10,336 nt of DNA from JBHHZI01 sp046757965 (lineage in GTDB: Bacteria; Acidobacteriota; Polarisedimenticolia; SMYD01). The stretch covers positions 1-10,336 of the forward strand of contig JBHHZI010000116.1 of NCBI GenBank assembly GCA_046757965.1, written 5' to 3'. Under the pieces are notes generated by a model. That model had not been told where the DNA came from. It ran no database searches and worked only from the letters and a program-made list of their open reading frames with translations. This document shows positions 1 through 7,431 of the stretch, one piece after another (the first letter of the stretch is position 1; every line of letters starts with the position of its first letter). The translations under genes and the position numbers were made by a program.

Positions 1-4
1 GATC

Positions 5-892
5 GTGACCAAGCCGGACAACGTGCCGATCACCGCCATGCTGTTCCTGGTGCCGTTCTTCCTGTGGCTGGCGATGTATCTGGCCTACCAGAACGACAGC
101 CGCATCGCCGCCGGCGACGGACCGATGGAAGGCGGCGACGGCAAGGATCGCATCCTCGTCTGGCCCGACCTCGTCTACACCGAGATGCTGTGCCTGATCG
201 TCTGCACCGTGGTCCTCGTGGCCTGGGCCATCCTCCTGAAGGCGCCCATCGAGGAGGCCGCCAATCCCGCCAAGTCCCCCAATCCGTCCAAGGCGCCGTG
301 GTACTTCCTCGGCCTCCAGGAGATGCTGGTCTACTTCGATCCGTGGCTGGCGGGCGTGGTCTTCCCGGGGTTGATCATCGTCGGCCTGATGGCCATCCCC
401 TACCTCGACTACAACAAGAAGGGAAACGGTTACTACACGTTCCGCGAGCGACAGTGGGAGATCACGGTGTTCTCGTTCGGGTTCATCGTCATGTGGGTGA
501 TGCTCATCATCTACGGCACCATTCTCCGCGGACCGAACTGGAACTTCTTCGGACCGTACGAGTTCTGGGACCCCCACAAGCTGGAACCGCTGGTCAACGT
601 CAACCTTTCCGAGTTCATCTACGTCAAGGCCCTCGGAGTGGGTCTGCCCGGTTTCTGGCTGTGGCGGGAGATCTGGGGCATTCTTCTGGTGGTCGCCTAC
701 TTCGGCATCGTGCCGTCCATCCTGGCCCGGACGGTGTTCAAGCGGTTCTACGCCAGCATGGGATTCGTGCGATTCAACACCATGGTCTTCTTCCTGCTGT
801 TCATGGTCGCGTTGCCCACCAAGATGTATCTCCGCTGGCTGATCAACCTGAAGTACATCGTGGCCATCCCCGAGTTCTTCTTCAATATCTGA
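5..892 (+). CDS. Cytochrome b C-terminal (subunit IV-like) protein of a bc-type quinol:cytochrome c oxidoreductase, 5' end uncertain
   Basis: This is the membrane subunit that, in split cytochrome b complexes, carries the second half of cytochrome b and part of the quinol-oxidising site. About six hydrophobic segments are visible, at residues 8-28, 60-80, 115-133, 151-171, 219-239 and 255-271. The motif APWYFLGLQEM (97-107), followed by YFDPW, occupies the place of the canonical Qo-site PEWY motif. At 295 residues it is longer than the roughly 160-residue b6f subunit IV because of extra C-terminal helices. The reading frame is open back to base 2, so the GTG at 5 may be internal and the true start may lie before the window. 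It ends 33 bases before the multihaem cytochrome c gene, with which it presumably forms an operon and an inner-membrane complex. The family call comes from recognised motifs; the start is unresolved. Confidence 0.82.
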   Translation: MTKPDNVPITAMLFLVPFFLWLAMYLAYQNDSRIAAGDGPMEGGDGKDRILVWPDLVYTEMLCLIVCTVVLVAWAILLKAPIEEAANPAKSPNPSKAPWYFLGLQEMLVYFDPWLAGVVFPGLIIVGLMAIPYLDYNKKGNGYYTFRERQWEITVFSFGFIVMWVMLIIYGTILRGPNWNFFGPYEFWDPHKLEPLVNVNLSEFIYVKALGVGLPGFWLWREIWGILLVVAYFGIVPSILARTVFKRFYASMGFVRFNTMVFFLLFMVALPTKMYLRWLINLKYIVAIPEFFFNI

Positions 893-925
893 CCCTGACC
901 GTCCGGATCCGTCCGCGAGCGTGCC

Positions 926-3910
926 ATGACTGAAGACCGCAAGAAAGAACTCACTGCCCAGGAGAGGCACTACGAGCCGATCCGGCTCAACCGGATCTTT
1001 GCCTGGTCATCCATCGCACTGGCGGTGGTGATCCTCTGGTCGGTCGTGGACGATTACTCCCGCGACTGGAAGAACTACCAGCGCCGGTTCCACGCGGATG
1101 AGGTCGCCCGCCTCAAGGACGACATCGGCAAGACGTCCGCCGAGATCGACGCGAAGAAGAAGGCTGACCTCGAGGGGCGGCTGGCCAGTGCCCGGACGAA
1201 ATCAGCGGCCGCCAGCGGGCGTATCGACGAGATCGATGCCCAGCTCGCCGCCATGGCCAACGACCTCTACGTCGCCGACCAGAATCAGCGGTTCACGAAG
1301 GCGCTTCTCGACACGGCCAAGTGGGAGTATGACGAGGCGGCCCATCACGACCCCGCCACGGCCGACGATGAGCGGGCGGCCATGGAGGAACTGCAGGCCC
1401 GGTTCGATGCCTACACCGATGAGAACAAGCGTCTGATCGGCATCGCCGATGCCCTGAAGCGCGAACGCCGGGAACTGACCGCCAAGGTGGACACCCTGCA
1501 GAGCGAGATTGCCGACCTGGACGCGGGTGTCACGAAGCTGCGGAAGACACTCTCCACCCTCGACCGCCCGGTGGTCAACGCGGTGCTCAATGCCCCCATG
1601 CTCGACTTCATCAACCCGACGCTCAAGATCAAGCAGACCGTCACGACCGGCATCGAGAACGAGATGAACTTTCTCCAGGTGCCCCGGGTCGACCGTTGCG
1701 AGACCTGCCACGTGGCGATGACCCGGGCCGAACTGGCGGCGGCCGAGCAGCCGTTCCGGGCGCACCGGAACCTCGACCTCATCGGGTCGTCGAGGTCGCC
1801 CCATCAGTTCGATCAGGTCGGCTGCACGATCTGCCACCTCGGCCGGGACCGGGGCACGAGCTTCTACGCCGCGGCGCACACGCCCAACACCGAGGAGGAC
1901 CGCGAGCGCTGGGAACGCGATCTCGGCTGGGAGCGGATGGACCACTGGGAGAATCCGATGCTGGCGTCTCGCTACGTCGAGTCGGGTTGCCTGCAGTGCC
2001 ACATGCAGGATGTCTTCGTCCCCGGGGCCAAGAAGCTGAGTCGGGGCCGGGAACTGTTCGAAAAACTGGGCTGTCACGGCTGCCACAAGGTGGCCGGCTG
2101 GAAGGAACTGCGCAACGTGGGCCCTCCCCTGCGCACCATTGCGACCAAGACCTCGCGTGACTGGGTGCGTCACTGGCTCGCGGACCCCCGGGGCTTCCGT
2201 CCCACCACGAAGATGCCCCGGTTCTGGTTTCTCTCCAACAGCAGCGACACCGAGGACGTCATCCGCAACAACGTGGAGATCGATGGCGTCGTCGAGTATC
2301 TGTTCTCTCACTCGGAGGCCGGGAAATACCCCGACCTGCCGCGGCGGGGAGATGCACAGCGAGGCAAGACGCTCGTCGAGAACGTCGGATGCCACGGCTG
2401 CCACTCGGCGATCGGACCGCAGGAGGCCCACGAGGGTGCCGACCGGCGGCCCCATGGCCCGAACCTGATGCGCATCGGGGCGAAGACGTACCCCGGGTGG
2501 CTGTACCAGTGGATCCGGAACCCGAAGAATTACTGGCCCGACACGGTCATGCCGAACCTGCGGCTCACGGAAGAGGAAGCGGCCGACGTGACGGCCTACC
2601 TGGCGAGCCTGGACGATACGGACTGGGAGGACGACTACCAGCCGTACTTCAACGTCAAGCCCGATGACATGGACCGGGTGCGCGACGAGATGATCACCGG
2701 GTACCTGATGCGAACCAAGACCCGGGACGAGGCCCGAGCCCAGGTCGCCACCATGTCCGCGGAAGAGAAGAAGCTGATGGTGGGGCAGAAGAGCATCGCG
2801 CGCTACGGCTGTTTTGGCTGCCATGACATCCCGGGGTTCGAGGGTGCGCAGCGGATCGGCGTCGAGCTCACCAAGGAAGGCTCGAAGTTCGTCGACCGTC
2901 TCGATTTCGGTTTCGTGGATATTCCGGCGGAGCGCCAGGACTGGTTCTTCCAGAAGCTCAAGGAACCGCGCATCTTTGACCAGGGAAAGGTCAAGGCGCC
3001 CAAGGACAGGCTGAAGATGCCGTTCTTCGATCTATCCGACGAGGAGGCGGAATCGCTGGTGACCCTGCTCATGGGGCTGCGGTCCGAGGAAGTCGACCCG
3101 TCCCGCCGCAAGATCTACGACGGCCGGGCGGAGGCGATCCAGGCAGGGTGGCGCCTGGTGCGCACCTACAACTGCACCGGTTGCCACCTGATCGAGGGGC
3201 AGGGCGGCGATATCCGGCCCTGGATCCAGACGGTGAAGGCGAGAGACGGCGTGGGCAGCAGTGAAGCCCTCGCCTTCGCGCCGCCCGACCTGCACACCGA
3301 GGGCGCCAAGGTGCAGAGTGACTGGCTGTTCGGCTTCCTCAAGAACGTCTCGCCCATCCGTCCCTGGCTCGACATCCGGATGCCGACCTTCCAGTTCGAT
3401 GACCAGGAGGTCAATACGCTGACCCGGTTCTTTGCCGCCCTGGAGGATGCGCCGTATCCGTTCGTGGACTATGGCGCCGGGTTCCATCTGTCGAGCAGCC
3501 ACGCCAAGGCGGCCACGACCCTGGTGTCGAAGGACTATTTCAACTGTCTCTCCTGTCATCAGGTCGGCGATCGCAAGCCGACGTCCCCACCCGATTCCTG
3601 GGCCCCGGATCTGGAACTGGCCCGGCAGCGCCTCCGGGTCGACTGGATTCGCCGGTGGCTCGTCGATCCGCAGACGGTGATGCCCGGAACGCGCATGCCG
3701 TCCTTCTTCCTGGACGAGAACTCGGGGCCGCCGGACATACTCGACGGAGACGAGGGTGCGCAGATGGACCTCCTGGCACGCTGGGTGATGTCGCTGGGTG
3801 ATAAGAATCCGGGCCGCCCGGCGCCTCTGTACCGCTCCCCGGCGCCGGTCCCGCTGGAGCGCGCGGCTAGTGGCGAGGCGTCGTCTGCAGGCGCCGGCGC
3901 CTCACGCTGA
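926..3910 (+). CDS. Membrane-anchored octahaem c-type cytochrome associated with the bc complex
   Basis: This is a periplasmic electron-transfer protein, probably the cytochrome c partner of the preceding cytochrome b subunit. One N-terminal membrane segment (residues 23-41) is followed by a DYSRDWKNYQRRF motif and a long charged, probably coiled-coil stretch (about 55-215). Eight CXXCH haem sites follow, with cysteines at 258, 300, 355, 383, 489, 629, 750 and 874. Haems 4 to 8 are each followed by an Met-Pro motif (430, 542, 698, 819, 924), the usual Met axial ligand of class I cytochrome c, so the C-terminal two-thirds reads as five serial monohaem domains. Haems 1 to 3 sit in a separate module with extra histidines (for example SPHQFDQVGCTICH) and no such Met, suggesting bis-His ligation. 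The 994-residue length is unusually large. The ATG at 926 lacks a clear ribosome binding site. The C-terminus is a low-complexity Ala/Ser/Pro tail. The exact redox partners are inferred. Confidence 0.9.
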   Translation: MTEDRKKELTAQERHYEPIRLNRIFAWSSIALAVVILWSVVDDYSRDWKNYQRRFHADEVARLKDDIGKTSAEIDAKKKADLEGRLASARTKSAAASGRIDEIDAQLAAMANDLYVADQNQRFTKALLDTAKWEYDEAAHHDPATADDERAAMEELQARFDAYTDENKRLIGIADALKRERRELTAKVDTLQSEIADLDAGVTKLRKTLSTLDRPVVNAVLNAPMLDFINPTLKIKQTVTTGIENEMNFLQVPRVDRCETCHVAMTRAELAAAEQPFRAHRNLDLIGSSRSPHQFDQVGCTICHLGRDRGTSFYAAAHTPNTEEDRERWERDLGWERMDHWENPMLASRYVESGCLQCHMQDVFVPGAKKLSRGRELFEKLGCHGCHKVAGWKELRNVGPPLRTIATKTSRDWVRHWLADPRGFRPTTKMPRFWFLSNSSDTEDVIRNNVEIDGVVEYLFSHSEAGKYPDLPRRGDAQRGKTLVENVGCHGCHSAIGPQEAHEGADRRPHGPNLMRIGAKTYPGWLYQWIRNPKNYWPDTVMPNLRLTEEEAADVTAYLASLDDTDWEDDYQPYFNVKPDDMDRVRDEMITGYLMRTKTRDEARAQVATMSAEEKKLMVGQKSIARYGCFGCHDIPGFEGAQRIGVELTKEGSKFVDRLDFGFVDIPAERQDWFFQKLKEPRIFDQGKVKAPKDRLKMPFFDLSDEEAESLVTLLMGLRSEEVDPSRRKIYDGRAEAIQAGWRLVRTYNCTGCHLIEGQGGDIRPWIQTVKARDGVGSSEALAFAPPDLHTEGAKVQSDWLFGFLKNVSPIRPWLDIRMPTFQFDDQEVNTLTRFFAALEDAPYPFVDYGAGFHLSSSHAKAATTLVSKDYFNCLSCHQVGDRKPTSPPDSWAPDLELARQRLRVDWIRRWLVDPQTVMPGTRMPSFFLDENSGPPDILDGDEGAQMDLLARWVMSLGDKNPGRPAPLYRSPAPVPLERAASGEASSAGAGASR

Positions 3911-3979
3911 ACCCGGGACATGCCGGGGAAGCCGGCCGAGGTTGCGGTCCGCGCGTCAGCCTCGGACTTCCCGGACATC

Positions 3980-4042
3980 CTCGACACGACCTCCGGGTCG
4001 AGCAAGTCTCCGGGTCGCTTTCGCCGGAGCCGGCAGCCGGCT
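3980..4042. terminator. Possible bidirectional termination region between convergent genes
   Basis: The 130 bases between the stop codons of the cytochrome c gene (plus) and the metallopeptidase gene (minus) contain no ORF worth calling. They hold small inverted repeats: CGACC-TCCG-GGTCG at 3987-4000 and a near-perfect palindrome, AGCCGGC-A-GCCGGCT, at 4028-4042 that overlaps the metallopeptidase stop codon. Neither is followed by a T-run, so they are not classical intrinsic terminators. The call rests on the convergent layout plus the hairpins. Confidence 0.3.
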
Positions 4043-4850
4043 ACTCGTACCCGTAGCGAGCCAGGCCCTCGTCGTCGAGTCCCATGGCATGCCCGAGTTC
4101 GTGCAGGAGGGTGATCCGGATCTCTTTCTTCAGGCTCTCACGGCTGTCCGCAAACCGCTCGAGGTTGCGCCTGAACAGGTGAATCCGGTCGGGACCGGCC
4201 GGGTTCACGTCCAGCAGCGAGCGCTCGACGAGCGGTGTGCCGACGAACAGCCCGAGGACCTCCGGGTCGAGCGGGGGATCGAACTCGAGGAGCAGGCTGA
4301 GCTGCGGGATGTCATCCACGACCGTCTGCAGGCTGTCCAGATAGCGCCGGAAGAAATCCGGGAGCCGCGCGATGGCCTGCTCGACGACCCTGTCGAACTC
4401 CTCCCGCGGCATGCGCGCCGGCAGGCGAAAGCGGTCGCCATCCAGCTCGGCAGCCCGCCGGAACGCGGCATCGGCGGCCTCGAGATCGCCATCGCGCTCC
4501 AGGCACTTGCCCAGCCAGTAGTGGGCATCGGCCATGTTGGGCTCGTCGGCGAGCACCCGGTCGAGCTCGACCCGGGCGGCCGGGAAGTGACAGGTGGAGA
4601 ACTGGATGGACGCCAGGCAGAACCGGGCGTCCGGGTAGTGGGGGTCGATCTGCAGGGACGTCCGCAGGTAGGGGAGAGCCTCCTCGAAGTGCCGCATCTC
4701 CACCAGGGCGGCGCCGGCGAGGTAGTGCCCGGCCGGCCCGGCCGGCTCCTGGTCGATGGCCTGGCGGCCATAGTCCAGCGCGTCATCGAAACGCTCCTGT
4801 TCGAGCGCCTCGTACGCCTCGTCGATCAGTTCATCGTAGCTGTCGGCCAC
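4041..4850 (-). CDS. TPR protein with C-terminal zincin-like metallopeptidase domain
   Basis: The 269-residue protein has no obvious signal peptide. Residues 1-140 look like tetratricopeptide repeats: helical pairs with the alternating Ala/Gly/Tyr and DP boundary pattern, for example FDDALDYGRQAIDQEP and HFEEALPYLRTSLQIDP. The C-terminal 120 residues match the small zincin family (Pfam Zincin_1 type): EEFDRVVEQAIARLP, then LGLFVGTPL, then a DRIHLFRRNLE segment, ending in HELGHAMGLDD (250-260). This fits HExxHxxGxxD, with H250, H254 and probably D260 as zinc ligands and E251 as the catalytic base. The chain stops nine residues after the motif. The substrate is unknown, and the TPR part may recruit a partner. 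The GTG start at 4850 is the only plausible one before an in-frame stop, and it lies just downstream of a good promoter on the same strand. It follows the symporter gene by 78 bases. Confidence 0.85.
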   Translation of the reverse strand: MADSYDELIDEAYEALEQERFDDALDYGRQAIDQEPAGPAGHYLAGAALVEMRHFEEALPYLRTSLQIDPHYPDARFCLASIQFSTCHFPAARVELDRVLADEPNMADAHYWLGKCLERDGDLEAADAAFRRAAELDGDRFRLPARMPREEFDRVVEQAIARLPDFFRRYLDSLQTVVDDIPQLSLLLEFDPPLDPEVLGLFVGTPLVERSLLDVNPAGPDRIHLFRRNLERFADSRESLKKEIRITLLHELGHAMGLDDEGLARYGYE

Positions 4851-4873
4851 ATCCCGTCCCCATCGTCGACCCC

Positions 4874-4902
4874 ATTATCCTTCCGCACCCACCATTTTTC
4901 AA
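4874..4902 (-). promoter_or_regulatory. Sigma70-type promoter for the TPR-metallopeptidase gene
   Basis: On the minus strand, TTGAAA (4897-4902) and GATAAT (4874-4879) are separated by exactly 17 bases. Each matches the consensus at five of six positions. The predicted start point near 4867 leaves a leader of about 17 bases before the GTG at 4850. This suggests that the metallopeptidase is transcribed independently of the upstream symporter. Confidence 0.6.
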
Positions 4903-4928
4903 CGGTGGGCCGAAAGACGCCTGCCGGG

Positions 4929-6359
4929 TCAGGTCGAGGGGACACGCGATGCGCGCGTGATGCGCCCCACCTCCCGGGCCAGGAGGAGAAGGGCGATCAG
5001 ATTGGGGGCGGCCATCAGGGCGTTGCCCAGGTCCCCGATCTTCACCACCGTCTGGATGCCGGCCTGGGACGGCAGCGAGCCCAGAAACATCAGCGCGATG
5101 AAGGTCAGGCGGTAGGCGTGCTGGATGCGCAGGCCGAAGAGGTATTCCGTGCACTTCTCCCCGTAATAGCACCAGCCGAGAAGTGTGGAGATGCCGAACA
5201 GGAACGAGCCGAGGGTCACGATCACCCCGCCGAACGGGAGCACCGTGTTGAAGGCGTGGGTGGTCATGTCGATGGAGTTGAGGGCCTCGCCGCTGCCGAG
5301 ATAGAGGGGACCCATCTTGTAGGCGCCGGTCACCGTGATGGCGATGGAGGTCAGCGAGCAGACCACGATGGTGTCGATGAAGGTGCCCATCATGGCGATC
5401 TGACCCTGCTGCACCGGGTCTCTGGTCTTGGCGGCGCCGTGGGCGATGGGCGCGCTGCCCAGACCGGATTCATTGCTCAGGATGCCGCGGGCCACGCCGA
5501 AGCGGACGGCCTGCTGGATCCCGATGCCGACCATGCCGCCCAGGGCGGCCCGGGGGGAGAAGGCCGATTCGAAGATCAGGGCGATGGCTGCCGGCACATC
5601 CACGATGCGCCACAGGATCACCGCCAGGGCCCCGCCAAAGTAGAGAAGGATCATGGTGGGCACGAGCTTCTCCGCCACCACAGCGATGCGCTTGATGCCG
5701 CCGATGATGACCAGGCCCACGAGGGTGGCGACCACCGCACCGGTGAGCCACTGCGGCACGCGAAACTGCTGCGCCGCGGCCACGGCCATGGAGTTGGTCT
5801 GGAACATGTTGCCGGTGCCGATGAGGCAGGCAATGGCACCCGACGCCGCGAAGAACAGGCCCAGGAAGCGCCCCAGCTTTCCCTTGATGCCGTACTCGCA
5901 GTAGTACATCGGGCCCCCGGCCATGCTGCCGTCGGCGGCCACCTTGCGATACCGCACGCCGAGGACCGCCTCGGCATACTTGGTGGCCATGCCGAAGACC
6001 GCCGTGATCCACATCCAGAAGGCCGCCCCGGGCCCGCCGGTGGCGATGGCACTGGCGACGCCGGCGATGTTGCCGTTGCCGACGGTGGCCGACAGCGCCG
6101 TCATGAGGGCCTGGAACGGCGTGATGTCCCCCTCGCCCTGGGTCTTCTGCTTGCCCAGGGCGCCGGCCAGGACCAGCCCGGCGGCCACCCGGAAGCGTCG
6201 GAGTTGCACGAACCCGGTGCTGTACGTCAGCACGACGCCGGTGCCCAGCAACAGGATCACCATGAGCGGAATGTTCAGGAGGAAGCCGGGTCCCCACCCC
6301 CACACGTAGTCGTCGGCGATGATCGGAATCCAGTGCTTCAGCGCTTCCCAGAATGGCAT
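4929..6359 (-). CDS. Sodium:alanine/glycine symporter, AGCS family
   Basis: This inner-membrane carrier is expected to import alanine, glycine or a similar amino acid with sodium. The 476-residue length and hydrophobicity fit the AGCS (AlsT/DagA/GlyP) family, with about ten or eleven membrane segments. Family signatures are seen in order: TALSATVGNGNIAGVASAI (87-105, substrate and Na+ site region), the GGPGAAFWMW stretch, SMAGGPMYY (145-153), and GILSNESGLGSAPIAHGAA (292-310). The ATG at 6359 is supported by a GGAGG seven bases upstream and by a normal AGCS N-terminus. It is divergent from the flavoprotein gene at 6525, so the two share a 165-base control region. Substrate specificity cannot be read from the sequence. 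Transport of a halogenated or aromatic amino acid, suggested by the neighbouring deiodinase-like enzyme, would be speculation. Confidence 0.93.
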   Translation of the reverse strand: MPFWEALKHWIPIIADDYVWGWGPGFLLNIPLMVILLLGTGVVLTYSTGFVQLRRFRVAAGLVLAGALGKQKTQGEGDITPFQALMTALSATVGNGNIAGVASAIATGGPGAAFWMWITAVFGMATKYAEAVLGVRYRKVAADGSMAGGPMYYCEYGIKGKLGRFLGLFFAASGAIACLIGTGNMFQTNSMAVAAAQQFRVPQWLTGAVVATLVGLVIIGGIKRIAVVAEKLVPTMILLYFGGALAVILWRIVDVPAAIALIFESAFSPRAALGGMVGIGIQQAVRFGVARGILSNESGLGSAPIAHGAAKTRDPVQQGQIAMMGTFIDTIVVCSLTSIAITVTGAYKMGPLYLGSGEALNSIDMTTHAFNTVLPFGGVIVTLGSFLFGISTLLGWCYYGEKCTEYLFGLRIQHAYRLTFIALMFLGSLPSQAGIQTVVKIGDLGNALMAAPNLIALLLLAREVGRITRASRVPST

Positions 6360-6380
6360 GCAGCGTCCTCCGGAACGGCG

Positions 6381-6403
6381 GCGCCCGCCGGGACGGCGGG
6401 CGC
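6381..6403 (-). promoter_or_regulatory. Perfect 10-bp GC hairpin in the symporter 5' leader
   Basis: GCGCCCGCCG and CGGCGGGCGC flank a three-base loop, giving a perfect 10-bp stem. It begins about four bases after the start point predicted from the promoter at 6414-6443 and ends about ten bases before the GGAGG of the symporter. It is therefore a 5'-terminal mRNA hairpin, most likely stabilising the transcript or tuning translation. There is no T-run, so termination is unlikely. Confidence 0.5.
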
Positions 6404-6413
6404 ATGGCGGCCC

Positions 6414-6443
6414 ATCCTACGGAACGGCCCGGCCGCGTGTCAA
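6414..6443 (-). promoter_or_regulatory. Sigma70-type promoter for the AGCS symporter gene
   Basis: The minus strand carries a perfect TTGACA (6438-6443), an 18-base spacer and TAGGAT (6414-6419; four of six match TATAAT). The predicted start point is near 6407, giving a leader of about 48 bases. Confidence 0.55.
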
Positions 6444-6474
6444 ACCAGTCCACGGTAGCGACGCAGGTCTCTGC

Positions 6475-6503
6475 TTGACCTCGGGCGTCGAGCCTGGAAC
6501 GAT
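6475..6503 (+). promoter_or_regulatory. Weak candidate promoter for the deiodinase-like gene
   Basis: TTGACC (6475-6480) is followed after 17 bases by AACGAT (6498-6503). The -35 element is good and the -10 poor. The predicted start near 6510 would lie just before the GGAGGA ribosome binding site at 6512-6517. Confidence 0.3.
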
Positions 6504-6524
6504 GAAGGGCCGGAGGAGCCCCGC

Positions 6525-7250
6525 ATGTCCGACACGACGTCCCATTCCAGCCTCGAGTATCCGTTCCAGCGCCTCGCCGCCGCCGAGATGCGTCGCCGGG
6601 TGGATACCCTCCACCGCAGCCTGCAGACCCGCCGCTCCATCCGCCAGTTCTCGGCCGACCCGGTGCCGCGGGCTCTGATGGAGCGGCTCATCGAGATCGC
6701 CGGGACGGCGCCGTCGGGCGCCAACCGCCAGCCGTGGCAGTGGGTGCTGGTCGGGCGGCCCGACCTGAAGCGTCACATCCGTGAGGCGGCGGAGGCGGAG
6801 GAGCGTCGAAACTACGAGGGGGGCCGCTTCCCGGAGCGCTGGCTGCAGGTCCTGGAGCCGCTGGAGACCGACTGGCACAAGCCGTATCTCGAGACGGCCC
6901 CCTGGCTGGTCGCCTGCTTCCGGCAGGACTACCGCGTGCGGCCGGACGGCGGCCATGAGAACAACTACTACGTCCACGAGAGCGTCGGCATTGCCTGCGG
7001 TTTCTTCATCGCGGCGGTGCACGCCGCCGGTCTGGTCACGGTGCCGCACACGCCGTCTCCCATGGGGTTCCTGGCGAAGCTCCTGGAGCGGCCGGCCGGA
7101 GAGACGCCGTTCATTCTCTTCCCGGTCGGCTATCCCGCCGAAGGCGCCCGGGTGCCCGACATCACGCGCAAGGAACTGGTGGATATCCTCCAGCACGACG
7201 ACGGCCAGTCGATGGCACCGGAGGAGGAAAATGATGACCCCGCGTCCTGA
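6525..7250 (+). CDS. Nitroreductase-family flavoprotein, iodotyrosine deiodinase-like
   Basis: This is an FMN enzyme of the nitroreductase fold, 241 residues long. TRRSIRQF (35-42) matches the FMN-phosphate-binding RRSxR of the fold, followed by AGTAPSGANRQPW. The closest subgroup I recognise is iodotyrosine deiodinase (IYD). By recalled alignment with mammalian IYD, the lid residues that bind the halotyrosine zwitterion are all present: E93 and Y97 in EERRNY, and K119 in DWHKPYLETAP. So is the Thr-Pro (T176) that hydrogen-bonds FMN N5 in IYD. The ending LPVGYP/VPDLKRK of mammalian IYD is mirrored by FPVGYPAEGARVPDITRK. The likely reaction is reductive dehalogenation of a halogenated tyrosine or phenol. 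Unlike the mammalian enzyme, there is no membrane anchor. The ATG has GGAGGA seven bases upstream. An acidic tail (EEENDD) extends past the usual family end. Confidence 0.85.
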   Translation: MSDTTSHSSLEYPFQRLAAAEMRRRVDTLHRSLQTRRSIRQFSADPVPRALMERLIEIAGTAPSGANRQPWQWVLVGRPDLKRHIREAAEAEERRNYEGGRFPERWLQVLEPLETDWHKPYLETAPWLVACFRQDYRVRPDGGHENNYYVHESVGIACGFFIAAVHAAGLVTVPHTPSPMGFLAKLLERPAGETPFILFPVGYPAEGARVPDITRKELVDILQHDDGQSMAPEEENDDPAS

Positions 7251-7431
7251 GCGACCGACGGCCCGCCGGCGCCCGGGCGCCCGACCGGGCATCCGCACGA
7301 TCCGACGCGCGGCTCGAGAACCAAGACCGCGTGACGGGAGGCGGCCCCGCGCCAGCCTCCGGAGCCTGGCCGCGGACGACCGCGCACGAGATCGGGCGGC
7401 GGGGTCTGTCGCGGGACGTGCTGCCGCGCCG
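7251..7431. other. Ambiguous stretch between the flavoprotein and thpR
   Basis: The thpR frame stays open through this stretch up to tandem ATGs at 7231 and 7234, which lie behind an excellent GGAGGAGG (7220-7227). That would add about 67 residues rich in Arg, with many CGA/AGA/AGG and other A/T-ending codons unlike the neighbouring genes. The +2 frame shows higher third-position GC and ends in a TGA (7433-7435) that overlaps the GTG at 7432, the classic coupled-gene GTGA arrangement. In that frame only a 34-codon ORF from a GTG at 7331 can be drawn. I cannot decide between an N-terminal extension, a tiny coupled ORF and untranslated spacer. Confidence 0.4.

Noticed and set aside
1202..2824. 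A 540-codon minus-strand open frame inside the cytochrome c gene
   Set aside because: It lies wholly opposite the eight-haem cytochrome, whose CXXCH motifs are unmistakable, and has no recognisable domain.
4888..4909. CCCACC/GGTGGG hairpin between the symporter and metallopeptidase genes as a terminator
   Set aside because: Its loop and stem coincide with the -35 and spacer of a near-consensus promoter and no T-run follows, so the promoter reading explains the sequence better.
3798..6458. An 886-codon open frame on the plus strand across the metallopeptidase and symporter genes
   Set aside because: It is an antisense shadow of two clearly recognisable minus-strand genes; its His/Gly/Arg-rich translation matches no family and its codon use is that of reversed high-GC coding DNA.
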